64,000 nucleotides of DNA, taken from contig NC_081806.1 of assembly GCF_030704535.1 (NCBI RefSeq), forward strand, positions 3,545,001 to 3,609,000, written 5' to 3'. Origin of the DNA: Vitis vinifera (lineage: Eukaryota; Streptophyta; Magnoliopsida; Vitales; Vitaceae). This document shows, one piece after another, positions 49,696-62,824 of this stretch (within the stretch, counting starts at the first letter, position 1; every line of letters begins with the position of its first letter). The notes under the pieces were generated by a model. The model made no database searches. It worked only from the letters and a program-made list of their open reading frames with translations, and was not told where the DNA came from. The position numbers were made by a program, and so were the translations under genes.

Positions 49696-51539
49696 TTAAA
49701 TAAAATATAAAATAACAAAATAATAAAATTTAAGATTTAAAATGTATAAGTAAGTTAAAAAAATTCAAATTAAGATTTAAAAGGTATAAGTTGATCAAAA
49801 AATTTAAATTAAGATTTAAAATGCTTGTATGGGTAAAAAAAAATCAAATGTAATCGATTTGAAATATAAGAATAAAATTAAACTTAAAATTAATATAAAA
49901 CAAAATTTAGGAAAAATTTTAGGATTACAAAAAGTAAGAGTATGGTACAAAATTATTTTTAAAAATAATTTTTATTATTTAAATAAAAAATTATCTAAAA
50001 ACATTAATTTATTTTTTTAAAATAAGAAATAGTTTTTATGAATTTATTCTTAAAATGAGAAGAGAGTGTTTAGAATATATTTTTTTCACTTATTTTCTAA
50101 AAAAGTATTATAAAAATCAATTTAATAAATATGAAGAATAATTAAAAATAAAATATTATATACAAAAGTTATTTTAAAAAATATATTAAAAAAATTCAAA
50201 TTTCTAAATGGACTTTTCTATTAAAAAATATTAAAAATTGTTTGAAGCATATTTTCAAAAATAATTTTTCTCTTTAGATTTCAAAAATATTTCCAAATAG
50301 ATTTTAACATATCGTTTCAAAGTGATTCTAATTAAAATATTTTGATTTATATTTTTTAATTCAAAATATATTGTTCAACTTTTAAATATAAAACCAATTC
50401 AAAAATATCCTCAACACATATTATTTAATCATAAAAATTCTCATAATTTTTTTACTCTTCAAATACTTTCCAACAAAGATCAAAAGTCACATGCGAGTGT
50501 AGATACAATAAGATTCTTCCAACAAATTTCAAATGCAAGTGACATACATATTTCAACACTCCCCCAACATAATTCACAAGAATAATTTCTCAATAACACA
50601 AATCTCAATTTCTACTAAATATCTATATCAAAATAAATAGAAAAAATATATATTTAAGATATCCAAAGATGATCACACCTATTTTAGTTCATTGTTCTTC
50701 CATTCAACTTATATCCACAAGTATTAAATGAAAACTAAAACTGAAAATAAATTAAAGAGTATAAAAAGAAAAAGATAGATAATGATATCAGAATTTATGT
50801 GGAAAACATTCAAAAAGATAAAAAAAAATATGGACTTACCACCAATAAAAAATTTCACTATGAAGAACAAGCAATGTGTATAATGATTTACCTAACTCGA
50901 GTCTTTTAATTTTTCATAGACTTAACCAACACCTTCTCACTTTAGCCGAATGCCTTGACCTTTCAAAATATACTTGACATTCTCATCAATCTTGATTTCA
51001 ACCTCTCCTTGAAGCTTGCTTAAGAAGAAAAATGAGTTTTTACTCAATCCCAAATAGATCATAAAATGAGAGAAAAGATATTAACCTTTTTTTTTTCTTA
51101 AGAAAATTTGTTGAAAGCAGCTTTAAAATCAATAAGAAAATGAGATTTTCTTGGCCACCAAACACCATAAATTTGGTAAGAAAAAAAAAAGTACAAGGGC
51201 AAAACGACTACTAGTGTCTCCCATTTCAAAAGGCAATTTTTGTTTTTTAAGTCAAAAGAAACTTTTATCAAACGATTGAAATAACATCAAGAAAGTGCAA
51301 CTTGGATTGAATTAACATAAAGTTGGATCAATCCTGGAACATGACATTTAAACACTTAACAAAAAAAAATGCTTCCTAAATCTCCTTTAACTCCTTAAAA
51401 TATATATATATTTTAAGAAAAACAACATTTAAAAAATATGGTTGATTTAATTTCATCTAACTCTAACCTCAACTACATGCTTTCATCTTTTAGCAAATCC
51501 AACAACTTAATTTTCATTAGACAAATAGTTTGAAGAAGG
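49696..51539. other. AT-rich stretch, no gene
   Basis: Mostly A/T-rich with no coding signal. Part of it (50550-51060) has short C-containing words and may be decayed mobile-element sequence leading into the copia relic. Confidence 0.4.
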
Positions 51540-52790
51540 ATTTGAAAAATAATTATGATCTAAAACTTAAGGATTGTCTTTATGTACTCAAGACTAGAAA
51601 GAATCTTGTTTCAATTTCTAATTTAAATAAATGTGATCATTTAGTTTATTTCAATAAATATGTTTTTATTAAAAAGAATAATTCATTTATTTACTCAAAC
51701 CCATAGGTTAACATTCTCAATCATTTTACTTCTAGTTATATTCTACCTTATGTTGAAAACAATCATATCTCACTAACCAAACATATTTGTGGCATTTATG
51801 CTTAGGTTATATAAATCTAAATAGAATTCAAAAACTAGTTAAGTCTAAAACATCGTACTCATTAGTTCCAAAAAATCTTTTAGTTTGCGAATACTGTATA
51901 AAAGGTAAAATGATTAAGAGGTCCTTTATTGCTACGGAGGTTAGAGCCAAAGAATGTTTAGAGTTAATGCATCCTAATGTGTATGAACCCTTTAATGTCC
52001 ATGCACGAGGAGGGCATGAATATTGCATCATTTTTGTTGATGATTAATCTATGTATAGTTATGTTTATCTTATGCATAAGAAATCCAATGTCTTGAATGA
52101 ATTCAAGGGGTGTTTGTTACCTAGGAATGAGGAGTGGAAATAGAAATCTCATTCATTCCCTTCTTCATTTCTATGTTTGAATAAATTTTACGAATGTAGG
52201 AATGAAATAAAAAATGATTCTAATATAAATCAAATCTCACTTATAAGTGAGATTTCAATCCATCACAAGTAGGTGGTATTCTAATTCATTTATCCATAAG
52301 AAAATATAAAATAGCCTAACATTACTATTTTACCCTTGAATTTCATTTATCGAGCTCTAATGCGTTTTCATCCCATAACAAAACCAATTTTTTTTTAGTT
52401 TTATTATTTTGCAAAAAAAAAAAAACACTCAAAAATTATTATTTTAAAATGAAAATAATTTTATTTTTTAAACTATATGTAAGGGTATTATTGTTAATTT
52501 ATTTAATTTTCATTATCATTTATATTATTACCAAAACATTAGAATGAAAACAAATAATCATTCTAATATTAAATTCCTAGGTTCATCTAAACACTAGAAA
52601 TAAAATTACCAAATTCATTTTCATTCACCAAAAATAAGAATGAAAACAAAATATCAATTTTCATTTTCTATTCTTATGTACCAAATACCCTTTTAATGAA
52701 TTTAAGGCAGAATTGGAAAATCAATTAGGTAAACACCTCAAGGCATCGATCAAATTGAGTTGGATGGTACGTGTCTAGTGAGTAGGATTC
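51540..52790 (+). mobile_element. Degenerate Ty1-copia fragment split by a nested element
   Basis: Plus-strand frames match copia polyprotein. LKLKDCLYVLKTRKNLVSIS lies near 51559-51620. The pre-integrase domain and start of integrase follow at 51787-52047: LCLGYINLNRIQKLVKS, CEYCIKGKMIKR with its zinc-type Cys, and RGGHEYCIIFVDD. The frame continues to 52106, is interrupted by an inserted element, and resumes at about 52695 with EFKAELENQLGKHLKAS. Stops are present, including one right after FVDD. Only this part of the element is left. Confidence 0.8.
52107..52694. mobile_element. Inverted-repeat element, short copy nested in copia relic
   Basis: The left end GGGGTGTTTGTTACCTAGGA and the right end ATGTACCAAATACCC are approximate inverses. 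The ends and the AAGTAGGTGGTATTCTAATTC block match the longer element at 39529, so this is a deletion derivative of the same family. Flanks AATGAATTCA (52096-52105) and AATGAATTTA (52695-52704) agree at 9 of 10 bases, indicating a target-site duplication. The interrupted copia frame proves it is an insertion. Confidence 0.75.
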
Positions 52791-53249
52791 TTTCTTGGAA
52801 AAGCATAATATTAGGTAAACATCTATGAAACAATCATTGTTGGATGTTGATTCTAAATGTTTCTTCCCCTTTATCGAGGTAAGAAATGTCCACAAAGTAA
52901 GCAAGTCGGAGGCTTACTTTTTTTAAATAAAAAAAGAAAAAAGAAAATGCAAGACACGTACAAATTAACACGTTTTTTTATTTTCATAATATGAAAATCA
53001 TATAAAAAAAATAACAAAATATATTTTAAAATTATAATATAATTATATATTTAATATATAAATAAAATTAAATAATGCAATTTTCCTTCCATTTTTAATA
53101 TATATCTTCATGTTTAAATATTATACATATTTTATTTAATAAAATTTAAAATATTTAAACATTTACATTTATGCATGATTTAATTTGACAATATTAAAGA
53201 TGAAAAATAAATGTTATTGCTTTAAAAAAAATTTGTATATATTTTAATT

Positions 53250-53885
53250 ATTTATAATTATTTTATTTTAATAAAATATTAATTATATATTTATAATGTG
53301 ATGGCAACATTTCAACCCGATCAATGATGGAATGATGAAAACATTGATCTTATCCGATTTTTGCATGAACAAAAGGCGCAAAAGTTCTATTTAGCCTTTT
53401 AAAGCCCAAATACAGACCCAATAAAATTATGGAAAACTTGTTTCATGGGCCAAGCCCATTAGTCTTTCATTCGAGAATTACACTACACTGCATAAAGTTG
53501 TTTCCCCAAAGATGTGGAAATACACCAAAATCACGTGCTTTAATCTATTTTATTTTGTTAGAAAAAAATTTGGTATGAAAAGTAGTTTCAGTGCTACAAA
53601 TATATCTAGATATATACTCTTAATTGATGTCTTCTTCAAAATGGCCCCCATATTGTGTTCTAGCCACGATAGATAGTACGATTGAGATTAATGAGATCTC
53701 GCTTAGTTAATCCTTGTGTACGTGGAATGAATGGATGAGAATTCTTGAATACTTGACTAGTTCAGTGTTCACATTAATCCATCCTGAAACAGTGGGCAGG
53801 TGCTTTCCTTAGCCCATTGGGCCCTGCCATCTACCTTGTGCAGCCCCATTAGCGGACTTGCTTATGTTTATGGAATGAAAAACCA
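53250..53885 (+). pseudogene. Relict 5' region of a thaumatin-like gene (copy B), gene body lost
   Basis: Homologous to both upstream blocks of copy A: AAAGTTCTATTTAGCC and GGGCCAAGCCCATTAGTCTT at 53379-53470, then ACGTGGAATGAATGGATGAG, CAGTGGGCAGGTGC, TTAGCCCATTGGGCC and TGCAGCCCCATTAGCGGACT at 53720-53860. Homology stops at about 53885, just before where the TATA box and coding sequence should be. Unrelated sequence follows. The middle of the upstream region is also shorter than in copy A. Confidence 0.75.
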
Positions 53886-56617
53886 TCACTCAAGGCATAA
53901 AAAAATGTGATGACAAAGACAAATAATGGAACAAAGGATATAACCAATGAATTATGATGAAAAATGATGGTAGGAGGACAAAAAAATAATAAACAAGGTG
54001 AACTAGTAAGTCTGTGGCTCATGAAACTTTTGAATAAAGCAAATATACACTAGAGGGTCCCTATTCTAGTGTAAAAGGTGAGCAAAGCTATAAAAAAGAA
54101 AATGTTATGATGCTCATGCGAGGCTCAAAGGGCTAACAACGACCCAAATGTCAATAAAGGTAATAGAGTGTGAGCTAATCAAAATGAAGGTCACACATCT
54201 TTCAACCATGGTCTCAAACATTGTGCTCTCAAGACCTCAAATGATCAATACTAAAGATCGATATTCATTTGATATAACCACGTCAACCCTCTGAAATCGT
54301 GTGCCAAACCCTACTCCAGATGCTCCATAATAATCTCAAAGATGATCATCTCAAAACAAAGTAAACAACCATCTTGTCAAGCACAACTGCTCATCACAAG
54401 CCAACTCTCATTATGCAATACCAATCTCTATACTCATGGCAGAATAAGTGACAGTTTCATCAGACAATCAACCAATCCTCACATCATAAACCAACCAAAG
54501 ATCATAAGTCATCCCTCGCCATGTAAGATCAACCCTAAGCTCAAACTCTTCACACTCTACCTAGTTGGATTAGATAGAGGATGTGCAAAGCTAGAAAAGT
54601 TGAGGATGAAAAGGTCATATAATGGTGTCAAGGGTGATGTGTAAAGCTCACAATGCATGGATGTAGGTCAAAACAAAGTCAAGGTGTGAGAGTGAATAAG
54701 GCACTGCTCTGATCATAAGAAGATGGGTCACAGTCTCCAACTCCCTAAGTCAAATATGTGGTCCTAGGTTAATAGGCTCAATATCCTCCATGATAAGTTA
54801 GGCTTCAAGACCATAATGTGCAAGTGAAAAGATGTCTCAAGTAAAAAAACCTAACATAACACATGGTATGTGGTCATGTGATGATAATCAAAATTTGGAT
54901 GTATGACAAAGACTATAAAGTCATAAAAGTGTCCACTATGAGATGACTACAAATGTGATTAAAGAATTTCTATGAGTGATCTAAAAAATGAATGAGGTGT
55001 GAAAAACAACATTGCCAGGAAATCGATACTCCATCTATAACAAAGTATCCCTAATTCACTTTCAACTTAAGCTCCATAAATAAAAATGATAAAGTGATCA
55101 AGGCAGATCTTTCAAAAAGGGTGTGAACGTGAAAACATGTTTTTCACATTTCTGTAATGAAAATATCGAGTTGAAAATAGAATTAAGTGAATCGACCAAA
55201 ATAAAGTATCAAGCCCATGATAAGTGAAGAATGTAAAAAGGTGAGCATGATCAATGAGCATACCCCAAAATGTCAAGCACAATGACAATCAACCAAAAGA
55301 ATGTTAACTCAAGAAAGAAAATATGTCTAAAGCCCTAAGGGAAAACGTGCTAGACTCAACAAGCAATAAGAAGAAACCAACACTATACAACAAAGAGTGG
55401 TCCAACTGATTCTCAAACTTGCACTGATCTCTAAACACTCTCAACTGAAGACCCAAAGATGGAGTATTGGATCCATGCTATGACTAAAGCAGCCCCAAAG
55501 GCTCTCAAATGCACTCACGTGTAAGTAAGAAATCCTAATCAAATGATCTAAGACTCAACCTAATAGGACAAAGCGGCTCTAAAAAGAAAAAATGGTGGAC
55601 TTTAAAGGATCCTTAGCAAAAGAAATCGTATCTTTCCATGGTACGCAACCTCATGCACACCTCCAAAGAGACGGAGGCACTTCCATGCAATGTGGTCATC
55701 ACCTCCACACATCCACTATCTCTCATCCTAGAGGATTTCTTAATGGTGAAGGTTGTCACATCTCTCAATACTCAATGGTAATCTAAGGTGCATAATGAAC
55801 GGTGTGGGTGAACCCAAAAATCCTATCAAACTTAGCAAAAAGAAAACACATCGGTCACACAAATATCCTGAAAATCTAGCTCTATGCTATACAAGTCTTC
55901 AAAGATTGGACTCTAATCAGTATCAATGTGTTGACTTTCTCCAGAATGCTCCCAAACATAGATATAGACCATTATTAAACTCTACTCTGAATCACCAGCT
56001 CGGTCGAAGAGCAAACAAAGTAACAAGTCTTGTATCAAATATGAGATCAAGAAAAACAAGGTCAATCGAGACTAGAGAGTTAGAGGTAAGAGGATAGATG
56101 TGTGTCCCACACAGACAAGCAATACATGCATCACATAGAAAAAGAGCAATTATGCACCAAACAATCATGCAAATAATATGTATATCACTCATATCTATAC
56201 ACAAACTAGGCATGAATATGATAAGCAAGATAGGTATTTAACATAATAGACAATATGTTGAGACAAACAAAATGTTATACAACAAAGATAATCAATCATG
56301 TCAAGATGAATGAGATATACAAAAATGAGAATATGCATGTCAAGGAAAGCAAGATAATCATACAACAAAATGAGTCACTATGAAAGGTAGATAAGAGAAT
56401 CAATCGATATAATCAACATGTGAACATCTCCAATGAACAATAATAACCAAACATGCATCATGGATAAACATATTGAAACTCTCAACGTGTAATCAACACC
56501 CAATCATACAAAGGCACATAGAGAGGGGTATCCATTGATCAACCAATCAAACACCATATTTCCCTCAACTCGAGTTCAAGTTTGACTCTCTAAACATACC
56601 CAGTGGAGTCGCCATTT
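53886..56617. other. Long non-coding stretch, possibly internal region of a retroelement
   Basis: An A-rich, moderately GC stretch with no long frame or domain. It directly abuts the LTR-like segment at 56618 after GTGGAGTCGCCATTT, which could be retroelement internal sequence next to a 3' LTR. If so, the element carries no recognisable polyprotein here. Confidence 0.35.
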
Positions 56618-59600
56618 TGTGGACCTGCGTTTTTCACGTGCGTCCCCGCTCGAACGACGAAATTCGTTTTTTATTTGGTGAAAATTTTATTTTTTAGAAA
56701 AAAACTTGAAGTCGCCACTTATTTTTGTTTTATTTTTTAAAGGGAAAACAAAATAAGAAAGAAAACTCTATATGACTCCTTATTTGGAAAAAACATATCT
56801 GTAAAAAATCGAGTCTAAATACATGAGTCAAGTTACCTATTGGGAATGTACGATGGTGAGCCATAGAACCCCTCCAAGCCCGTATACCTACAACTTATAC
56901 TAAATGAATTAAGGGAATTGTAACAATTAATTAATTAGTCATGGATACCAAGAAAAAGAATTGCACAAATGAGTATGTACAAATTATGATAAAAAAAATC
57001 AAATTATAAGAATAGATAAAATAAATAACAAGAGAATTATGCAAAATGATTTATTGAACTAAAAAAAATATTAAAAAATTAATTTTCAAGAAATTTCAAA
57101 GGATTTTATTAAAAACAATTTTGAATTAATGATTTCAATTTATTTATTTACAAAAAAAATTCAATTTATTTTCAATAAATGATTTAATTTAATGTAATTT
57201 GTATTCAATTTAAAAAAATGTTATTTACACTTATTGTTATTAAAGGAATTTAGTAAAAAAAAATTCAATTTGACAATAAAAAAATGATTTTTACTTTTAA
57301 AAAATGATTTTTTACAATTTTATTTACAAATGTATTTTAATTTGATATCTATTTAATTTTTATTTTTTTTTACAAATTTTATTTACAAAAATATTGTCAA
57401 TCCAATTTTCTTAAAAAAAAAAAAAAGATTTCTACAACTTCAATTTACAAATTCCATTCTTATTAAAAAAGTTATTTAAGGCTTTTATCTACAAAAATTA
57501 CTTTTAATTCCATTATACTTAAATAGAGAGAATTTATCTAAAAAAACATTTTTTTGATCAATTTTATTAAAATTTAACCTTTGGGACAATTTTATTTAAA
57601 ATAATAATAATTTTTTTAACAATTATTATTCTATTAAAAACAATTTTTTCAAATTCTATTAAAAACAATTTTTATTTTATTTTTCTAAAAGCATTTTTCT
57701 GAATTTTTATTAACAAATAACTTTCTTTTATTAAAAAGAATATTTTAAAACTATTATTTTATTAAAACATATTTATTGAATTGTCTCTCTTATTTAAACA
57801 AAATTTCTTGTTTGTTCAATGTTCAATTCTATATATAACAAGTAAATATATACAAACAAATATTTATAAAAACCACTAAAAATAAAATCAAATAGTAGTG
57901 GAAAATAAAATATGTACCCAAATAAGCTTATAATAAGCTCAATGTCTTCCTATAGTTTTTCGATTCTCACTTTATTCCATGAAATTCTATGCGCCACATG
58001 TCATAAATTTATATTTAGCCAATAAAATTGCAAAATGAACCCATGGAAAAACAAAAATAGTCCAAATGTAAATATCTAGAAATTTGCAAAGTTCAAAATA
58101 AATATTCAACCTCAAATTCAAAGTTCAAATTAGTCCAGTAAATTTCATTAATTAAAAATGAGTCTGAATTAGTAAATATAACCCAATACAAATATTTTAC
58201 ATGTTATAAGCCTTTGTCCAAAATTTTCAAATTAATAACCAAAATATAAACACAATCAACCAAACTTAAAATTTGATAAACTAAAACAAATTTCATTAGG
58301 TCTAAACTTAATTTCCCATCATCCAAACCTAATTTAATACACAAATTCAAATTCATAACCAAAATCAAACTCAATTTAATATGAAAACCCACATCCAGAA
58401 TATATCACAATTGTCTTATGCCAAATTAAAATCCATATCAACCACAAATCCATCCAACAAATTTTATTAACCACAAATGAGCCCAAATTTCATATTAATT
58501 GACCAACAACAAATTAATCCAAATTCCATATTAATTAACTAAACACAAATTTCATATTAATTCATCAACAAATGAACCAAAATTCCAAATTAAATCACCA
58601 ACCCAACTTTCACAAACTATTATTATTAAAATCAAAGTAAGAAAAATAATAATAATAATAATAAAATAAAACAAAATAAACTTACATCGTTTTTCTTTTT
58701 TTTGAGACCATGGAAGGAATATTGGGGATGGCAGTGTGTGGAGGTGGCATCGTTAGCAAGCGGTTGATAATCAGTTGACAAATAAAGCGGTGTAGTAGGT
58801 TTGGGTGGAGAGAAAGAAAAGAAAAGAAAACAAAAGAAAATTAAAATAAAATAAAATAAAAGGAAAAGAAAGAAAAATGATGGAAGGGGAGATGATGGTG
58901 TGGGTGTTGTGTGGTGTGTGTTGGAAGTGTCGTTGAAGTAGGAAATGGAAAGAAGATGGAAGAGTAAAAGAAAAAAAATGGGGTCGTGTGGGTGTTCGTC
59001 GTGAGTGGCCGTGTGGGTGGAGATGCAATCTGAGCAAGTGGGGTGTGGTAGCAGTAGTGTGCAAAAGGAGAAGGAAGTGGAAGAGCAAAAGAAGCAAAAT
59101 TATAATAAAAAAAATGGAGAATTGTGTTTTGGGTTCAACTGGGCCCAAAAATTAACATTTGGTCCATATAACTTTTATAATTGATGGAAATGATATAAGA
59201 TGTTAAAAGACCAATATATCCTTCAAATTTCTATATATTACCTTTTAAGGATATAAAATAGTGATGAATTAAAATACCCAATGACCTTTGACATAAGTTT
59301 TTTTTTTGTCTTTATTGCACCACTATTCATGCAACCATAATAATTTTATTTTAACAATTTGGATTTTTCATTGTTTTTAATTTTTTTTATAAATAATTGA
59401 AAATCAATATTATTTTCTATTTTAAATTATAAATAAAGAAAAATTATGTTCAAAAACTATTTTAAAAAATACTTTCTAAACAAATGGTAATATGATTTAT
59501 ATTTTTTACATTTTCTTTTTGAAAAAACATTTAATTAAAAAATGAAAACTATTTTTTTAAAAAAAAAATTGAAACCTTGTTTAGTACTATTTTTTATATG

Positions 59601-60349
59601 AAAATAATAAAAAGAATTAAATTACATTCATTGATTATCCATTTTTATTTTTTTCCATTAGTTATTTTAATAAAAAAAATAAAAAAATATAGTATGTTTA
59701 CAATTAAACAAAGAAATTGATCAATTATATATTTTTTGTGGGGCTATCTTTTACATGAAAATATAATTAAATAACTAAATTATATATATTTATTACTATT
59801 TTTAATTTAATTTTATTTATTTATTTTTTGTCTAATAGAAAATTTTAATATATCCATAATTAGCTAAGTAATAAGTCAATTGTGCACATTTTAATCTATT
59901 AAAATAAATTACTTTCTAATTTAAATAAATAAAATGAAATAAGTAAATAAATTTGGGATTATTTCTGTTTTTTAACATATCTTATATCAATATTTTTTAT
60001 GGTTAAATAAATTTTTTATTTTTTTTCTTTAATTCAAAAAATAAAATGAAATAAATAAATAAATTTGGTATTTTTTAACTGATCTTATATTTATATTTCT
60101 TATGGTTAAATAAATTTTTTATTCTTTTTTCTTTATTTCCAAAAATAAAAGGAAATAAATAAATAAACTTGGTTTAAATAATAGTTTTTTAAGTAATTTC
60201 TTTGTCTTATTTTTAATTACATTTTGTATTGAAAATAAAATAAAATAACGTTTTATTTATTTTAATTATTTTAAATGTCAAACTATTGGGAACATAATTT
60301 ACACACTCATGTGGATATAATTTATACATAGATATGAAATTTATACCAT

Positions 60350-61450
60350 TATACAATATTATTACACTAATTGTAAAAGAGGTGTGCAAAACTGTACATT
60401 TTGAACAACTTTTTTTTTTCTTGTCATCTAAGGATTATACGTTCTCTTACCACAAATTCTTTTATTTCATGTACTTTATTTAACTCGCATATAAAAATTC
60501 AAATACTTATCTTAATAATGATGTTTAGAGAAAAATTTTGTTTTTACATTTTATATCATTTTTTAAATCAAACCATTTGAAACATGGTTCACACATCATA
60601 TGTGACACATAATGTATGCATATGAATGAAATTTGCACCATTGTATAAGGGTGTTATACTAACTGTACAAGGTAAATATTCAATTGGACAAGACAAATGT
60701 TCCAATTGTACAAGACAAATGTTCTAACTATACAAGGGGTATACAAGGTTATCCTTTATGAAAGATTTTAATCAATTTTGGACAACTTTTTTTTTTTATC
60801 TTGTCATCTAAGGATTGCACACTCTTAAGGTACACATTCCTCTATTACACACTCATCTTATGCACTTTATTTACATGATAATTCGAATACTTATCCCACT
60901 AAGGATGTTTGAGATAAAATTTTGTTTTTCCATCTTCCGCTATTTTTTGAAACAAACCAATGAAAACATGGTTAACCTACCTATGGTTACACATTGAGCC
61001 AGGGGTATATAGAATTTGAGTCACTGTACAAGGTATTTACACTAAGTGTACATGACAAATATACTAACTGTACAAGGGTGTACAAGATTATTATTTGTGA
61101 AGGATTTTAAGTGATTCTGAAAAACTTGTTTGTTTATTTCCCCTAACCGATGATAAATGACATTCCTTACACACATTAGTTAAACATACATTCATCTTAT
61201 GCACTTTATTTAACTTGAAAAGGTACCTCACTTATGATGATTGTAAAACAAAATTATACAATAATTTTTCTTCTTTTTTAAAACCAAACCAATGCAAACA
61301 TGGTTAATCGACCTATTGTCAGATATTCATAAGATGATATATGAAATTTGAGTTATTGTACAAGGGTATTATACTAACTGTACAAGACAAATTTACTAAT
61401 TGTACAAGGGTGTACAAGACTACTTTTTGTTAAGGATTTCAAGTGATTTT
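60350..61450. repeat. Degenerate tandem array with TGTACAAGG words
   Basis: Roughly four units of about 300-350 bp repeat the order: AACCAATG or AACCATTTGAAACATGGTT, TATACTAACTGTACAAGG, GACAAAT, GGGTGTACAAGA, TGAAGGATTTTAA, a T-rich tract, then CATCTAAGGATT and TATGCACTTTATTTA. Units centre near 60400, 60720, 61060 and 61400. They lie inside the large inverted-repeat element. Confidence 0.65.
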
Positions 61451-62079
61451 GAAAAACTTTCCCCCTTTTTTTTCCACTCAAATATTTTTTTCCCACTCAA
61501 ATTCTCTCACTCAAGAATTGTTTCGAATTTTATTTTTAAATTTCATCATCAAAATTTTGTAATTGCATATTTTGCTTTTGTAGTTTTAGCAATGTTCTTT
61601 CTTTCCACTATTTTTTTTTTTTTTTTTGTGAAATTTTATTCAAATGAATCTATATTTAAAATTGTAATAATATTTATCAATTTTTTTTACTAAGATTATA
61701 TTTAATTCTTTTAATATATTTATACTCATTTATTTAAAAAATGAAAAACCAATTTTTTTTTTTTTTTGTAAACATGCTCTATTACCTTTCAAGTAAAAAA
61801 TTAGATAAGTTTGAAAGTCAATTAAAAAAAAAATTAAATACCACTTTCAATAATTTTTAGATAAAATTTTATATAATATGTTTTATTTAAAATTTAATTT
61901 CTAAAGTTTAACTGTATTGACAATTTTCTTGTTGTGAGTCAAAATACTTTGCATTAGTCTATCTAGATAAGAAAAATTATTAATATAATATTAGAACTTC
62001 ATATCTTAGTTATTTTTTTCAATAAATTTATCTTTTCAAAAATTTTAAAATAAAAACATTAGAAATTAAAAAGCTAAAA

Positions 62080-62081
<2 letters not shown>

Positions 62082-62124
<43 letters not shown>
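62082..62124. repeat. AT dinucleotide microsatellite
   Basis: An uninterrupted AT run of about 43 bp. Confidence 0.9.
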
Positions 62125-62127
<3 letters not shown>

Positions 62128-62739
62128 GAGTGAAGTGATAGTCAATTTTTAAAATATGGTTAATGTAGAAAATATAAAAAATAATTAAAAATAAGAGAAA
62201 AATATAAATGAAAGGATAATATAAATTTAAAATAAAAAATGAAAATTAAATTAAAAGATAAATACAAAAAGATAAAAAATATTTGGATGAAAAATTCCAA
62301 AATTTTTATCATTGCTTATAATAGGAGCAAAAAGATTCAATATCTTTAAAAAAAAAAAAACATTATTGCTTTTTATTTGACATAAAATAGAAATATAGAT
62401 TAGAAAAAAAAAGAAAAAAAAGTTAGAAATGAATAATACTTAATAAGAAATAGAAATGGGAAAAAAAATACAAAAAAATTGAAATTCACACTCATTTGTG
62501 TCTATGTAAGGGTTAAGGGTATTTTAAGGATTAATGAAAGATAATATTTTTCATCTTAATTTTCATACTTTGTTTAGGTTTTGCACTTAAATATACATGA
62601 TATATGGACCAAATGTTAATTTTTGGACCCAATTGGGTTTAAAACACAATTCTCCCAAAAAAAGAAGTTGGAGGAAGTTGTGGGGAGATGTGCAGAAGAA
62701 GGTAATGGGTAAAGCGGTTAATTGGAGAGGGTAAGATGG

Positions 62740-62779
62740 GAAGAAAGAGGAGAGAGGAAAATGAGGAAAATTAAAAGAA

Positions 62780-62824
<45 letters not shown>

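Larger units (their letters stand above)
59115..62656. mobile_element. Large inverted-repeat element, copy 3 (Mutator-like, 3.5 kb)
   Basis: The left end TGGAGAATTGTGTTTTGGGT, then TGGGCCCAAAAATTAACATT and TGGTCCATATA, is matched inverted at the right end (TATATGGACCAAATGTTAAT, then ACACAATTCTCCC). The end sequence is clearly related to the elements at 24100 and 36144. Flanks TAAAAAAAA and AAAAAAAGA are compatible with a target duplication but are low complexity. No transposase frame is seen; the interior is AT-rich with a degenerate tandem array (60350-61450). It is inserted within the LTR-like repeat. Confidence 0.75.

Noticed and set aside
49116-49718. 200-codon minus-strand frame and opposing Lys-rich frames
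   Set aside because: These are low-complexity translation of a purine-rich tandem repeat with no domain.
58771-59148. 125-codon minus-strand frame rich in His, Leu and Phe
   Set aside because: It spans the border between the LTR-like repeat and the nested element and is low complexity.
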